The notes below the pieces were generated by a model, which was not told where the DNA came from, ran no database searches, and saw only the letters and a program-made list of their open reading frames with translations. From positions 1-34,548 of the forward strand of contig JAMPIQ010000022.1 of NCBI GenBank assembly GCA_024699855.1: a stretch of 34,548 nucleotides of DNA. The letters run 5' to 3'. Shown in pieces: positions 1 through 9,888 of the stretch; the first letter of the stretch is position 1; each line of letters starts with the position of its first letter. The stretch comes from Aphelenchoides besseyi (taxonomy: Eukaryota; Nematoda; Chromadorea; Rhabditida; Aphelenchoididae). The position numbers and the translations under genes were made by a program.

Positions 1-186
1 GAACTCGATTCGGCCATTCTCCTGCACAATGCCTCGACGCAGTTTCGCGGACGGCGGCGAATTCGGCATGGGTTGCTGAAATCGGCATTGCCACGGGCAA
101 GATGCATGCGCGCGCGCCCGGTCGGCGTCGAGCAGCTCACCTCGTTCAAATACCGGGTGCATGGCACCGGCCAGACACGGATCTGA
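1..186 (+). CDS. proA: Gamma-glutamyl phosphate reductase, C-terminal fragment (5' end outside window)
   Basis: This is the last ~60 codons of ProA, the NADPH-dependent enzyme that reduces glutamyl-5-phosphate to the semialdehyde in proline synthesis. Read across three frames, it gives the family's C-terminal wording: LDSAILLHNAST, then FADGGEFGMG, EIGIATGKMHARGP, and the ending VGVEQLTSFKYRVHGTGQTR with TGA at 184-186. Extra T bases near 43 and 94 and a missing base near 115 break the frame, so no single ORF covers it. proA directly upstream of nadD is the usual rhizobial order, and the ProA stop lies only 42 bases before the preferred NadD start. The identification rests on recognisable family sequence; the breaks look like sequencing errors. 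Confidence 0.85.
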   Translation, partial: ELDSAILLHNASTQFRGRRRIRHGLLKSALPRARCMRARPVGVEQLTSFKYRVHGTGQTRI

Positions 187-228
187 TATTTGCCGGCTGA
201 CAAGCGCCTCGACAGACGTTATCTCACC

Positions 229-813
229 ATGCCGCATGTGGAGCGCGGCATGGTTGTCGGCCTGTTCGGTGGTTCTTTCAATCCGCCACATGCCGGTCAC
301 GCGCTTGTTGCAGAGATTGCGCTGCGCAGGCTCGGTCTCGATCAGCTGTGGTGGATGGTGACGCCAGGCAATCCGCTGAAAAGCCGTTCGGAGTTGGCGT
401 CTCTGGAGGAGCGCATCGCCGCCTGCGAAAAGCTGGTTCACGATCCGCGCATCAAGGTGACGGCCTTCGAAAAATCACTGGGGATGAGCTATACGGCCAA
501 TACGCTCGCCAAGGTGAAGGCGAAAAATCCGCATGTCCGTTTCATCTGGATCATGGGAGCGGACAATCTGAAAAGCTTCCATCGCTGGCAGAAATGGCGG
601 CGGATCGCCGAGACATTTCCGATTGCCGTGATCGATCGGCCAGGCTCCACGCTCTCTTATCTCTCCTCCACCATGGCGCAGGCCTTCAGCCAGGCGCGGA
701 TCGATGAGGACGATGCCGGGGTTCTGTGGAAAAAACGCGCGCCTGCCTGGGTTTTCATTCACGGTCCGCGCTCGACGCTCAGCTCCACGGCGCTGCGCAA
801 CGGTCGTAAATGA
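229..813 (+). CDS. nadD: Nicotinate-nucleotide adenylyltransferase
   Basis: NadD transfers AMP from ATP to nicotinate mononucleotide, making deamido-NAD in the NAD synthesis pathway. The 194-residue protein carries the nucleotidyltransferase signature GLFGGSFNPPHAGH (residues 11-24, with the HxGH motif at 21-24) and the C-terminal SSTALR motif (about 185-190) that matches the ISSTxxR element binding ATP phosphates. IMGADNL is also family-typical. I chose ATG 229 because it puts the G-F-GGSFNPPH block about ten residues from the N-terminus, as in other NadD proteins. A TTG at 190 would add 13 residues and is possible. The gene is intact, in contrast to its neighbours, and lies between proA and rsfS, a common arrangement in which NAD synthesis and ribosome silencing genes are linked. 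Confidence 0.95.
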   Translation: MPHVERGMVVGLFGGSFNPPHAGHALVAEIALRRLGLDQLWWMVTPGNPLKSRSELASLEERIAACEKLVHDPRIKVTAFEKSLGMSYTANTLAKVKAKNPHVRFIWIMGADNLKSFHRWQKWRRIAETFPIAVIDRPGSTLSYLSSTMAQAFSQARIDEDDAGVLWKKRAPAWVFIHGPRSTLSSTALRNGRK

Positions 814-942
814 CGCCTTCGATCACAAATGATGTATGTGCCGGGTGTCGATGGGTCCATATCTTGAAAAGTTAATGCTTTGATGCCACCTTTATTGTGT
901 GACGCAGAGAATCGCGTCGCCAGTACCTGTTTTGTCATTCTT

Positions 943-950
943 GGAAAGGA
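943..950 (+). promoter_or_regulatory. Ribosome binding site that fixes the rsfS start
   Basis: GGAAAGGA lies six bases before a CTG at 957. No ATG in the rsfS frame occurs before 1131, which would cut off half the domain. This Shine-Dalgarno-like sequence is therefore the main evidence that translation starts at 957. The CTG may be a true rare start or a misread TTG. Confidence 0.5.
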
Positions 951-956
951 AAACCT

Positions 957-1370
957 CTGACAACAGTACACGCCAAGGGAAGAGCATTTGTTGCTATCCC
1001 GAAGGGCCAGGACAGTGGCGCCGATGCCGCCGGCCATGCCCTCGAAACCGTCCTCGCGAGCCTCGAGGACTCCAAGGCTGAAGATATCGTCTCTCTCAAC
1101 ATTGCCGGAAAATCGGCGCTTGCGGACTACATGGTCGTGGTCTCCGGGCGGTCGAACAGGCATGTTTCGGCGATTTGCGAGCATCTTCTCAAGGACATGA
1201 AGGATGAAGGGTTCGGAAACGCCCGCGTCGAAGGTCTCGAGACCGGAGACTGGGTGCTGATCGATACCGGCGACATCATCGTTCACGTGTTCCGACCGGA
1301 AATCCGCGCCTTCTACAACATTGAAAAAATGTGGGCGACGCCGGACATCCCGGAAGAGACGCTGCATTGA
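957..1370 (+). CDS. rsfS: Ribosomal silencing factor RsfS (Iojap family)
   Basis: RsfS binds ribosomal protein L14 on the large subunit and blocks subunit joining in starvation. The reading frame from 957 gives 137 residues. It begins with an unstructured stretch (TTVHAKGRAFVAIPKGQ) followed by the Iojap domain: HALETVLASLEDSKAEDIVSLNI, then ADYMVVVSGRSNRHVSAICEHL, and VEGLETGDWVLIDTGDIIVH with the final HVFRPEIRAFYNIEKMW. These segments are typical of the family. Length is in the normal range for Rhizobiales. The start is unusual: CTG at 957 with a good SD six bases upstream; an ATG-only annotation would begin at 1131 and lose about 58 conserved residues. It sits between nadD and rlmH, the usual neighbours. 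Confidence 0.9.
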   Translation: MTTVHAKGRAFVAIPKGQDSGADAAGHALETVLASLEDSKAEDIVSLNIAGKSALADYMVVVSGRSNRHVSAICEHLLKDMKDEGFGNARVEGLETGDWVLIDTGDIIVHVFRPEIRAFYNIEKMWATPDIPEETLH

Positions 1371-1529
1371 TGCGGTGAGCCTTTGAGCGAGTGCATCGCT
1401 TTTGCCGAAGATCATATCTGACTTCGGAAACGGTGCCTCTGGCCGGAAATCAGACCGGCCGCATAGGAATCCGCGGGCTATGCTGTTAAGAGCGTGACCC
1501 TGTTGGGTCACGACGAATGCAGGTTTGCG

Positions 1530-2017
1530 ATGCGGATTTCAATTTTTTGCGGTGGGACGGCTGAAATCCGGCCCCGAAAAGGATCTTGCGGCCCCGTTAT
1601 ATCGAGCGCTTGGCAAAGACCGGCCCGGCGATCGGGCTGGAGTTTTCGCGGGTGATCGAGGTTGCCGAAAGCCGCGCTTCCAATGCGGAGACCCGCAAGC
1701 GCGAAGAAGCCGCGATGCTGGAAAAACATTTGGCGGATGGTGCTGCCCTCGTGCTGCTGGACGAGCGCGGAAAGGCGCTGGACAGTCCTGCCTTTGCTTC
1801 ATTCTTTGGCGATTTACGCGATAGCGGCAAGCGAGACCTCGTGATCGCCATAGGCGGAGCCGATGGGCTCGATCCCGCGCTCTACGACAAGGCGACGGCC
1901 GTTCTCAATCTCGGCAAGCTGACATGGCCGCATCAGATCGTTCGTATCCTGATCGCAGAGCAGCTTTACCGTGCCGTCACGATCCTCTCCGGTCATCATC
2001 CCTATCATCGCGTTTGA
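1530..2017 (+). CDS. rlmH: 23S rRNA (pseudouridine-1915-N3)-methyltransferase (frame broken twice)
   Basis: RlmH is a SPOUT methyltransferase that modifies pseudouridine 1915 of 23S rRNA in helix 69. Reading from ATG 1530 gives MRISIF; an extra T in the T run near 1545 shifts the frame to AVGRLKSGPEKDLAA; an extra C near 1590 shifts it again, and the rest is open from 1586 to TGA 2017. Family signatures are clear: LDERGKALDSPAFA, the SAM-binding FxIGGADG-type loop (LVIAIGGADGL), LGKLTWPHQIVRILIAEQLYRA and the C-terminal GHHPYHRV. Most homologs end GHPYHR, so the additional His codon may be natural or another artefact. About 160 residues when joined, as expected. It follows rsfS with a 159-base gap. 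Confidence 0.9.
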
Positions 2018-2176
2018 TCGGGTTTCGATTCGGAGAATTGTCTCAATTTCAACATGAAGCTTCGCGACACCGCTGACAGCGCACGGCTTTGGCAGCGGCC
2101 TTTCCAGGGCCTCTTGGAAGATCGCAGCAAAATCCCTAATATCGGCGCTTCTGCTTCGGCATCAAAGAAAGTTCAC

Positions 2177-3578
2177 ATGGACAACAGGCCTCAACGAAAA
2201 CGGCACGCTGCCCTTGCGGGCGCGGTTATTGCTGCTTTCGTCATGGGGATCGGTCCGACCTATTCGCGCGACGATGCGGGCGCCGTTCCCGCCGCAGGCG
2301 ATGATTCGTCGCCGGATGCGCTGCAGACGCTGGAGAAGCGCCGCGACCAGAACCGGCAGGATCTGGAGGAGCTGGTCGACAGCATCGGTCTTTCGGAAGA
2401 CAAGACAAGGAAGCTTGAGGAAAGCATCGCCTCCCTCAATCAGGATAGCGCCCGCATCCGGGAAGAGCTGATCGCATCGGCTGCCCGGCGCAAGGCGCTG
2501 GAAACCAAGATCAGCGACGGTGAGGATCGACTGGCCAAGCTTTCGGTGCGCGAGGATGGCGTCAAGGCGTCGCTGCGGGAAAGACGCGGCGTGCTGGCGG
2601 AGGTTCTGGCGGCGTTGCAGCGCATGGGCCGAAACCCGCCCCCCGCCCTTCTCGTCTCGCCGGAGGATGCGCTGGCGTCCGTGCGAAGCGCCATTCTTCT
2701 CGGCGCCGTCGTGCCCGGCATTCGCGGTGAAACCGACAAGCTGGTTGCCGCTCTCAAAGAATTGACCGATCTGAGACAGGCAATCGCTCGCGAAAAGGAC
2801 GATCTTACGGGTATGATGACGGCAAGTCTGGAAGAGGAAAAACGCCTCGACCTGCTGATTGCCGAAAATGACCGCAAGAACACCCAGACGGCGGCGGAGC
2901 TGGAGGCGGAACGCAAGCGATCTGAGGAGCTTGCAAGCAAGGCGACGAGCCTCGAGGGGCTGGTCAGTTCGCTTGAAGGCGAGATTACCTCGGTGCGGGA
3001 GGCTATGGAAAAGGCGCGGGCGGAAGAGCAGCGTCTGGCCCGTCTTTCGGAAGCGGAACGCGAAAAGGAGCGGGCCGCGGCCGAGGCTGGAATGCCCGAT
3101 AAAAAACCGTATTGCCGCCCGCATATCCGTTCGCGAGTTTGAAGGGAAAGCTGGAGCTGCCGGTTTACCGGCGAAGTGTTGCGGCGCTTCGGCGATGCGG
3201 ACGGAACGGGCCACTTTTCCAAGGGAATTGTCGTCGCGAGCGGACCGGAAAGCCATCGTGACGGCGCCTGCAGACGGCTTCGTGGTGTTTGCCGGAGATT
3301 TTCGCAGTTATGGCCGGATGATCATCCTCAATACGGGTGATGGATATCATGTGGTGATGACGGGCATGGACAATGTGAGGACGCGGCAGGGAATGTTCGT
3401 GTTCTCCGGAGAGCCCATCGCCTCCATGGGTGCAAAAAGAGTAGCGAGTGCAGCAGCATTGGCGCTGGAAACCGACAGGCCAACGCTCTACATTGAGTTC
3501 AGGAAAGATGGTGTACCGGTTGATTCTCAACCGTGGTGGACCGCAAAAAATACCGGAAGGGCGCACAATGATTCGTAA
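2177..3578 (+). CDS. EnvC-like murein hydrolase activator, coiled coil plus LytM/M23 domain (frame broken)
   Basis: An EnvC-family periplasmic protein, thought to activate amidases that split septal peptidoglycan. From ATG 2177 there is a basic N-terminus and hydrophobic signal segment (AALAGAVIAAFVMGIG), then a long coiled coil of about 280 residues rich in Glu, Lys, Arg and Leu (EKRRDQNRQDLEEL through KARAEEQRLARLSEAERE). The C-terminal degenerate M23 domain is read in pieces: RIAPAYPFASLKGKLELPV, GEVLRRFGDADGTGHFSKG, then TAPADGFVVFAGDFRSYGRM, YHVVMTGMDNV and LYIEFRKDGVPVDSQPWW. It lacks the HxH metal ligands of active M23 peptidases, as activators do. Extra bases near 3105, 3114, 3167 and 3240 disrupt the frame. 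An upstream ATG at 2054 is open but adds 41 uncharacteristic residues. The end overlaps the ctpA start by 11 bases, implying coupling. Confidence 0.85.
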
Positions 3579-4900
3579 GGTTTCGCTTCTCCTTATCGGT
3601 GGGCTTATGGGCGCCACGGCGATGAGCGTGATTTATTCGGCGAGCATGCCGGCACAGGCGGCCGGGCCTTCGACCTATAAGGAACTGTCGATCTTTGGCG
3701 ATGTGTTCGAGCGCGTGCGCGCACAATATGTGACGCCGCCGGATGATGAGAAGCTGGTGGAAAAACGCCATCAACGGCATGCTGAGCTCGCTCGATCCGC
3801 ATTCGAGCTTCATGAATGCCAAGGATGCCAACGACATGCGCACCCAGACCAAGGGTGAATTCGGCGGTCTCGGCATCGAAGTGACCATGGAGAACGAGCT
3901 CGTCAAGGTCATTTACGCCGATCGACGATACACCGGCTTCCCGTGCAGGCATTCTCGCCGGCGACTTCATTTCGGAAATTGACGGTACGCCGGTTCGTGG
4001 TCTGAAGCTGGAACAGGCGGTCGAAAAGATGCGCGGCGCGGTGAAAACGCCGATCAAGCTGACGATCATCCGCCAGGGCGCTGACAAGCCGCTTGAAATT
4101 CACCGTCATGCGCGATGTCATTGCCGTTCGCGCGGTGAAGTCCCGCGTCGAGGGCGACAATGTCGGTTATCTGCGCGTCATCTCCTTTACCGAGAAGACC
4201 TATGACGATCTCGAAAAGGCGATCAAGAAGATCAAGGCGGATGTGCCGGCCGACAAGCTGAAGGGTTATGTGCTCGACCTTCGCCTCAATCCGGGCGGTC
4301 TGCTTGATCAGGCGATCAATGTCTCCGACGCCTTCCTCGAGCGCGGTGAGGTCGTTTCGACCCGTGGCCGTAACCCCGACGAGACCCGCCGCTTCAAACG
4401 CGACGGCTGGCGATCTGACCGATGGCAAGCCGGTAATCGTTCTCGTCAACGGCGGTTCGGCTTCGGCCTCGGAAATCGTTGCCGGCGCCCTGCAGGATCT
4501 GCGCCGTGCGACCGTGGTCGGCACGCGTTCCTTCGGCAAGGGTTCGGTCCAGACGATCATTCCGCTCGGCGAGGCGGGCGCGCTGCGCCTGACCACGGCG
4601 CTCTATTACACGCCGTCGGGTAAATCGATCCAGGGTACGGGCATTGAGCCTGACATCAAGGTCGAACAGCCCTTGCCGCCCGAGTTGCAGGGCAAGGTGA
4701 CCACCGAAGGTGAATCCGGTCTTTCCGGCCACATCAAGGGTCAGAGCGAAACCGACGAAGGTTCGGGTTCCTCCGCTTATGTTCCGCCGGAAGCCAAGGA
4801 CGACATCCAGCTCAACTATGCTCTGGACCTGTTGCGCGGCACAAAGACGGATCCGTCTTTCCCGCCGAACCCGGAAAAGGCTGTGGTCAACAAGCAGTAA
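3568..4900 (+). CDS. ctpA: Carboxyl-terminal processing protease, S41A family (frame broken about four times)
   Basis: CtpA is a periplasmic PDZ serine protease that trims protein C-termini and in Gram-negatives often acts with cell-wall hydrolases. ATG 3568 opens a signal peptide ([20 protein letters not shown]). Then come the N-terminal helix region ([39 protein letters not shown]), the PDZ domain ([39 protein letters not shown]) and the catalytic core: [31 protein letters not shown], the Ser in [15 protein letters not shown] and the Lys in [11 protein letters not shown], the S41 Ser-Lys dyad. It ends at TAA 4900, about 440 residues. Extra bases near 3765, 3912, 4095 and 4398 split it. It follows the EnvC-like gene with an overlap, a conserved pairing that supports a shared role in peptidoglycan remodelling. 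Confidence 0.92.
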
Positions 4901-4905
4901 GATAG

Positions 4906-4925
4906 TGCGCCGGTCAGCCGGCGCA
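4906..4925 (+). terminator. Hairpin after ctpA
   Basis: TGCGCCGG and CCGGCGCA form a perfect 8-bp stem with the loop TCAG, starting five bases after the ctpA stop. Only TTCC follows, so it is either a weak intrinsic terminator or an RNA-stabilising hairpin between ctpA and the next gene. Confidence 0.45.
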
Positions 4926-4961
4926 TTCCATTACTGCCCAACCGTTTGGACGGATCGTTCA

Positions 4962-6164
4962 TTGCCTTCGGACCTGCGAAAACCGCTTCTGGGTCGTCAG
5001 AAAAAAAGCGCCGGTATCAACCGGCGCTTTTCCGTCATGATGGCTCTGTCGGTGCTTGCGGTTTTCTCAATAGGCGGCCTGTCCGTCTATACGGCGCTTT
5101 CGCCCGGCAATTTGCAGAAGACGGCGATTGGGCCGGATGCACAGCCTCAGCTTGCCGAAAAGACACCTGAAGCCCCAGCGGCCGAGGGCAACGGCACCCG
5201 CTGACGCTGCCGCTCTGCAGCCGCAAAGCGGGCGCTCTGGCGCCAATATCAATCGCGAGACAATGCCTGATGGCAATGTCGTATCGGTGTACTCTCCCCG
5301 CCCCCGCGAGGGCGACGGGCCTGTTCTGATGAGCGGCCAGACCTATGGTCAGGATCCGCGCATGGCGACGCGACCCAATGAGGAACTGCTGGAAGAAACC
5401 GCATTCGGGAGATTGCCGGTTGTCGGTGCGGATGGTTTGCGGCCGATGGAGCAATATGCGCGGCCCTGGTCTGGCGCACGCGGCACCCGGGTGGCGATCG
5501 TGGTCGGCGGGTTGGGTCTCAGCCAGACGGGGTCGCAAAAAGCGATCCGGGAGCTGCCGCCGGAGGTGACGCTCGGTTTTTGCCGCCAGCGGCAACAGCC
5601 TGCAGCGCTGGATGCAGGAAGCGCGCCGACAGGGACATGAAATCCTCCTGCAGATACCGCTTGAGCCTTTCGGTTACCCCGGCACCAATCCCGGCCCGGA
5701 CACCCTGCTGGGCGGGTGATCTCGCCAAGGTCAACATCGACCGGCTGCATCGCTCCATGGCGAAGATCACCAATTACACTGGCATCATGAATTATCTCGG
5801 CGGGCGTTTCCTTGCCGAGCAGGCGGCGCTGGAGCCGGTAATGCGCGACATCGGCAAGCGTGGCCTGCTGTTTCTGGATGATGGTTCTTCGGCGCAGTCG
5901 CTGAGCGGCGGCATTGCCAAGGCGATTTCCGCGCCACAGGGTTTTGCCGATATTCTGCTCGACAGTGAAGTCACCGAAGCTGCCATTCTGCGCAAGCTGG
6001 ACGAACTGGAGCGAATTGCACGGCGTAACGGCCAGGCGATCGGCGTTGCTTCGGCTTTCGATGAAAGCGTTGCCGCGATCTCCAAGTGGTCGCGCGAGGC
6101 TGGCGGGCGCGGCATCGAGATTGTCGGTGTTTCTGCGCTTGTTTCCGGGCAGGTAGGGCAGTAA
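4962..6164 (+). CDS. Divergent polysaccharide deacetylase family protein (YibQ/DUF610-like; frame broken three times)
   Basis: A member of the divergent polysaccharide deacetylase family (YibQ-like), periplasmic and of uncertain substrate. The N-terminus has a short basic stretch ([19 protein letters not shown]) and one membrane segment ([21 protein letters not shown]). A Pro/Ala/Gln-rich linker follows, then the NodB-like barrel: [80 protein letters not shown] and [15 protein letters not shown]. It is about 400 residues and ends at TAA 6164. A missing C near 5202 and extra bases near 5580 and 5710 break the frame. I chose TTG 4962, preceded by GGACGGA, because the D-L-x-x-P-L-G start is family-like; ATG 5037 is an alternative. 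It is the usual partner downstream of ctpA. Confidence 0.82.
5004..5031 (+). terminator. Terminator-like hairpin inside the deacetylase 5' coding region
   Basis: AAAAGCGCCGG and CCGGCGCTTTT form a perfect 11-bp stem around the loop TATCAA, with an A run before and T run after. It looks like a bidirectional intrinsic terminator, yet lies at about codons 15-23 of the deacetylase if that gene starts at 4962. Either the gene starts at ATG 5037, or the hairpin is an intragenic brake on transcription from ctpA. Confidence 0.5.
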
Positions 6165-6210
6165 ACCTTGCGTGCGGCCATTTCTGGCGCTCAGACAGTG
6201 CGGGTTTCCC

Positions 6211-6723
6211 ATGACAATCAAAGCAGAAGATTTGCCTTACCGTCCCTGTGCGGGAATTATGGTGCTGAACGCCGAGGGCCTTGTCTGGGCCGGCAGGCGC
6301 ATCAAGGAAGGCAATTCCGAATATGACGGCTCACCGCATCTGTGGCAGATGCCGCAGGGCGGCATCGATGACGGTGAACGGCCTCTGACGGCCGCCATTC
6401 GCGAACTCTACGAAGAAACAGGCATGAAAACGGTGAGCCTGCTTGCGGAGGCGAGCGACTGGATTCACTATGACCTGCCACCCGAACTGATCGGTATCGG
6501 TCTCAGGGGCAAATATCGCGGGCAGGCACAGCGCTGGTTTGCGTTCCGTTTCGAAGGCGACGAAAGCGAGATCCAGATCGATCCGCCGCCGACCGGGCAC
6601 ACGGCCGAATTCGACGCGTGGGACTGGAAGCCGATGGAAAGCCTGCCGGAGCTCATCGTACCGTTCAAGCGCGCCGTATACGAGCAGGTCGTGGCGGAGT
6701 TCCAGCACCTTTCCGGAAAATAA
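6211..6723 (+). CDS. rppH: RNA pyrophosphohydrolase (Nudix)
   Basis: RppH removes pyrophosphate from the 5' triphosphate end of mRNA and so triggers RNase E-dependent decay; in the older rhizobial literature it is called invasion protein A. The 170-residue protein is intact. It shows [21 protein letters not shown] at the N-terminus, [13 protein letters not shown], and the full Nudix box from Gly50: G-x5-E56-x7-R64-E65-L-x-E68-E69-x-G71. [11 protein letters not shown] and [22 protein letters not shown] are typical of the RppH subgroup and not of general Nudix enzymes. ATG 6211 gives the family's standard start. A strong hairpin terminator follows four bases after the stop. Confidence 0.95.
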   Translation: MTIKAEDLPYRPCAGIMVLNAEGLVWAGRRIKEGNSEYDGSPHLWQMPQGGIDDGERPLTAAIRELYEETGMKTVSLLAEASDWIHYDLPPELIGIGLRGKYRGQAQRWFAFRFEGDESEIQIDPPPTGHTAEFDAWDWKPMESLPELIVPFKRAVYEQVVAEFQHLSGK

Positions 6724-6747
6724 AAAAGGCGGCCAAGGCCGCCTTTT
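6723..6747. terminator. Bidirectional terminator between rppH and bfr
   Basis: AAAAAGGCGGCC, loop AA, GGCCGCCTTTT. The A run and T run make it usable from both sides, fitting the convergent rppH (+) and bfr (-). Confidence 0.88.
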
Positions 6748-6765
6748 CTGTTTTGTCGCCAGTGC

Positions 6766-7256
6766 TTATTCCGCTTCGTTGGCGGAATCGGCGTTGAGCT
6801 GGCTGGCCGTATTTTTCCTCGCCGATCTTGCCGAGCAGTTCGAGCTGGGTTTCGAGAAAGTCGATATGGCCTTCCTCGTCGATCAGCAGTTCTTCGAAAA
6901 GCTTCATGGAGACGTAGTCTCCGGCCTCATAACAGATATCACGCGATTTCTTGTAGGAGGTGCGGGCGTCATATTCGCCGGCAAGGTCGGATTCCAGAAC
7001 TTCCTTGACGTTCTGGCCGATGCGCAGGGGCGCGACGGTCTGAAGGTTGGGATGGCCTTCAAGGAAGATGATGCGTGCGACCAGCTTGTCGGCGTGCTGC
7101 ATTTCCTCGATGGATTCAGCACGTTCCTTTTTGGCGAGCTTCGTGTAGCCCCAGTCTTCCAGCAAACGATAGTGAAGCCAGTACTGGTTTACCGCACCGA
7201 GTTCGAGAAAAAGGGCCTCGTTAAGCCGCTCGATGACTTTTTTTGTCGCCTTTCAA
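6766..7256 (-). CDS. bfr: Bacterioferritin (frame broken at both ends)
   Basis: Bfr forms a 24-mer shell that oxidises and stores iron and carries heme between subunits. Read on the minus strand: a TTG start at 7256 gives MKGDKKVIERL once one extra A in the run at 7238-7245 is ignored; [21 protein letters not shown] follows with the first ferroxidase Glu; [12 protein letters not shown] contains the Glu and His ligands and the Met that binds heme; [20 protein letters not shown] and [18 protein letters not shown] hold the second set of ligands. The C-terminus is NADSANEAE, reached after one extra base near 6812. About 161 residues, the usual length. It follows bfd by 50 bases on the same strand, so both are probably one iron-controlled transcript. 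Confidence 0.93.
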
Positions 7257-7306
7257 TGTCCGCTCTCCTGTTCTCTTCATGGAATTGCTTCAGGCGGGAC
7301 ATAAAA

Positions 7307-7536
7307 TCAAAAAACATCGGCCTCAGTCGAGTGGCGACGGGCATGATATTCTTCGGTGGTTTTGATGATCAGGTCGACAACGGTGGGAAAAACAGCCGCA
7401 GCAGCGGCCGCGTTTTTTCCATGGCGTGATACACTTTTGCAGGAACGATGAGCTGCCAACAGTCCTCGTCGAGGAGCTCGTTGATGACGTCCCGGATATC
7501 GTGATCGGTGATGTAATTGCAGCTGCAAACCAGCAT
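7307..7536 (-). CDS. bfd: Bacterioferritin-associated ferredoxin (frame broken twice)
   Basis: Bfd is a small [2Fe-2S] protein that passes electrons to the bacterioferritin heme so that stored iron can be released. From ATG 7536 on the minus strand the protein begins MLVCSCNYITDHDIRDVINE (Cys4 and Cys6), continues CWQLIVPAKVYHAMEKRGR, and has CCGC at about residues 43-46, giving the CxC...CxxC set of the BFD-like fold. It ends TTEEYHARRHSTEADVF. An extra A near 7412 and an extra T near 7394 shift the frame. It is about 75 residues. The gene lies directly upstream of bfr with the same direction, and a candidate Irr operator is 101 bases upstream of its start. Confidence 0.9.
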
Positions 7537-7636
7537 GATGGACTGCCTGTATGACGCAACACGTTGTTTTCGTTCTTAAAACCAAAACAGGACAGCAAAT
7601 GTCAAGAAAAACCTCTTAATGAGTCGCTGAGGATTT

Positions 7637-7653
7637 TCTAGACTCATTCTAAA
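7637..7653 (-). promoter_or_regulatory. Candidate Irr-binding site (iron control element) upstream of bfd-bfr
   Basis: The plus-strand sequence TCTAGAC-TCA-TTCTAAA matches the rhizobial iron control element pattern TTTAGAA-N3-TTCTAAA, as I recall it, at 12 of 14 fixed positions, including one perfect half-site. The location, 101 bases before the bfd start in an AT-rich stretch, fits a promoter. In Rhizobiales Irr represses iron-storage genes when iron is scarce. Assignment is by motif and context only. Confidence 0.55.
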
Positions 7654-7805
7654 CTATACAAAAAACTATCGTATTTTCATTAGTTTAGGCGCCGTGTCAT
7701 TCCAGTGTTTCATCTTCAAGTTTTTGTGCGCGGCAAGATTATTGAAGCCGAGATCACGGAAAGTTTACTGGGTTCAGGAGGCCGGGAAGTCAGGATCGAC
7801 GGCCC

Positions 7806-8532
<727 letters not shown>

Positions 8533-8703
8533 ATCGGCCTCCATGACCTGTCATTGAAGCGCCTGCATATGCGAGGATGCTTCCATATCTTGCAGAACTT
8601 GTTCGTCGTGCTCACCGGCCACAGAAATGCGGCCAATGGGAGGCCGCTTCTACCCTATTGCGCGCTGAACCGGAATTGCTTTTTGCCAAGTCGTGCGGCG
8701 GTT

Positions 8704-9888
8704 TCAGAGTGCTTCGATGCACATGGCGACACCCATGCCGCCGCCGATGCAGAGCGTTGCGAGACCCTTCGACACGTTACGGGCGGCGCATTTCGAAAAT
8801 CAGGGTGTTGAGGACGCGCGCGCCGGAGGCGCCGATCGGATGACCGATGGCAATCGCCCCGCCATTGACGTTGACGATAGCAGGATCAAGGCCAAGTTCG
8901 CGCACCACGGCGCATGACTGGGCCGCAAAGGCTTCGTTGGCTTCCACAAGGCCAATATCACCGATCGACCAGCCGGCCTTGGCCAGCGCCTTGCGGGAGG
9001 CAGGGATGGGACCGGTGCCCATGATTTGCGGATCGACGCCTGCCGTTGCCCAAGAGGCGATACGGGCGAGCGGCCTGATGCCGCGCTTTCCTGCTTCCTG
9101 TTCCGACATCAAAAGCGTGGCGGCGGCGCCATCGTTCAGACCGGAGGCGTTGCCGGCCGTGACCGTCCCTTCCTTGTCGAAGGCGGGGCGCAGCTTGGCC
9201 ATGGTTTCCAGCGAAGCTCCGGCGCGGATATGCTCATCTGTATCAATGACGATATCGGCTTTGCGGCCCTTCACCGTGAAAGCCACGATCTCATCTGCAA
9301 AACGGCCAGCGCTTTGCGCGGGCTTCGGCCTTGTTTTGCGATGCGACGGCGAATTGGTCCTGCTCGTCGCGGGAAAGCTGCCATTGGCGGGCGATGTTTT
9401 CAGCGGTGATGCCCATGTGATAGCCATAAAAGGCGTCAGTAAGGCCATCTTTCAGCATGGTGTCGATTATCTTGAAATCGCCCATCTTCACGCCGCCGCG
9501 CAAATGGGCGCAGTGGGGAGCCATGGACATGGATTCCTGTCCGCCGGCAATGACGATATTTGCGTCGCCGGTCGCGATCTGCTGCATACCGAGGGCCACG
9601 GCACGCAGGCCGGAGCCGCAAAGCTGATTGAGACCGAAGGCGGTCGCTTCCTGTGGAATGCCGGCCTTCATGGCAGCCTGCCGCGCCGGGTTCTGCCCCT
9701 CGCCCCGCCGTCAGGACCTGACCGAGAATGACTTCATCGATTTCGTTTGCCGCGACACCGGCACGCTCCAGCACAGCGCTGATGACGGTCGCCCCGAGTT
9801 CGTGGGCTGGCGTATTGGCGAAGTGGCCATTGAAAGAGCCGACGGCTGTGCGCGCGGCGCTGGCAATCACGATTGAAGGCAGGGTCAT
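8704..9888 (-). CDS. phbA: Acetyl-CoA acetyltransferase / beta-ketothiolase (frame broken about three times)
   Basis: PhbA condenses two acetyl-CoA to acetoacetyl-CoA, the first step of polyhydroxybutyrate synthesis. ATG 9888 gives [20 protein letters not shown], the typical thiolase start. The nucleophilic Cys is in [49 protein letters not shown] (the NEAF motif), [16 protein letters not shown] with the catalytic His, and the last [13 protein letters not shown] region complete the fold. The length is about 393 residues, standard for biosynthetic thiolases. Extra bases near 9702, 9310 and 8775 disrupt the frame. It is divergent from the regulator phaR, with a 245-base promoter region between them, and leads the phbAB pair. 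Confidence 0.94.

Noticed and set aside
759..1511. 250-codon minus-strand ORF over nadD end and rsfS
   Set aside because: It is antisense to the conserved rsfS frame, has no family wording and no SD; open antisense frames are common at this GC content.
2162..3256. 364-codon minus-strand ORF opposite the EnvC-like gene
   Set aside because: Antisense shadow of a coiled-coil gene; Arg/Leu/Phe-rich composition and no recognisable domain.
3568..4900. Programmed frameshifting in ctpA
   Set aside because: At least four breaks in different frames and no slippery heptamer with a downstream pseudoknot; random sequence errors explain it better.
8533..8703. Separate small gene between phbB and phbA
   Set aside because: Short frames here lack an SD and similarity; the region is just the spacer and possible phbB promoter.
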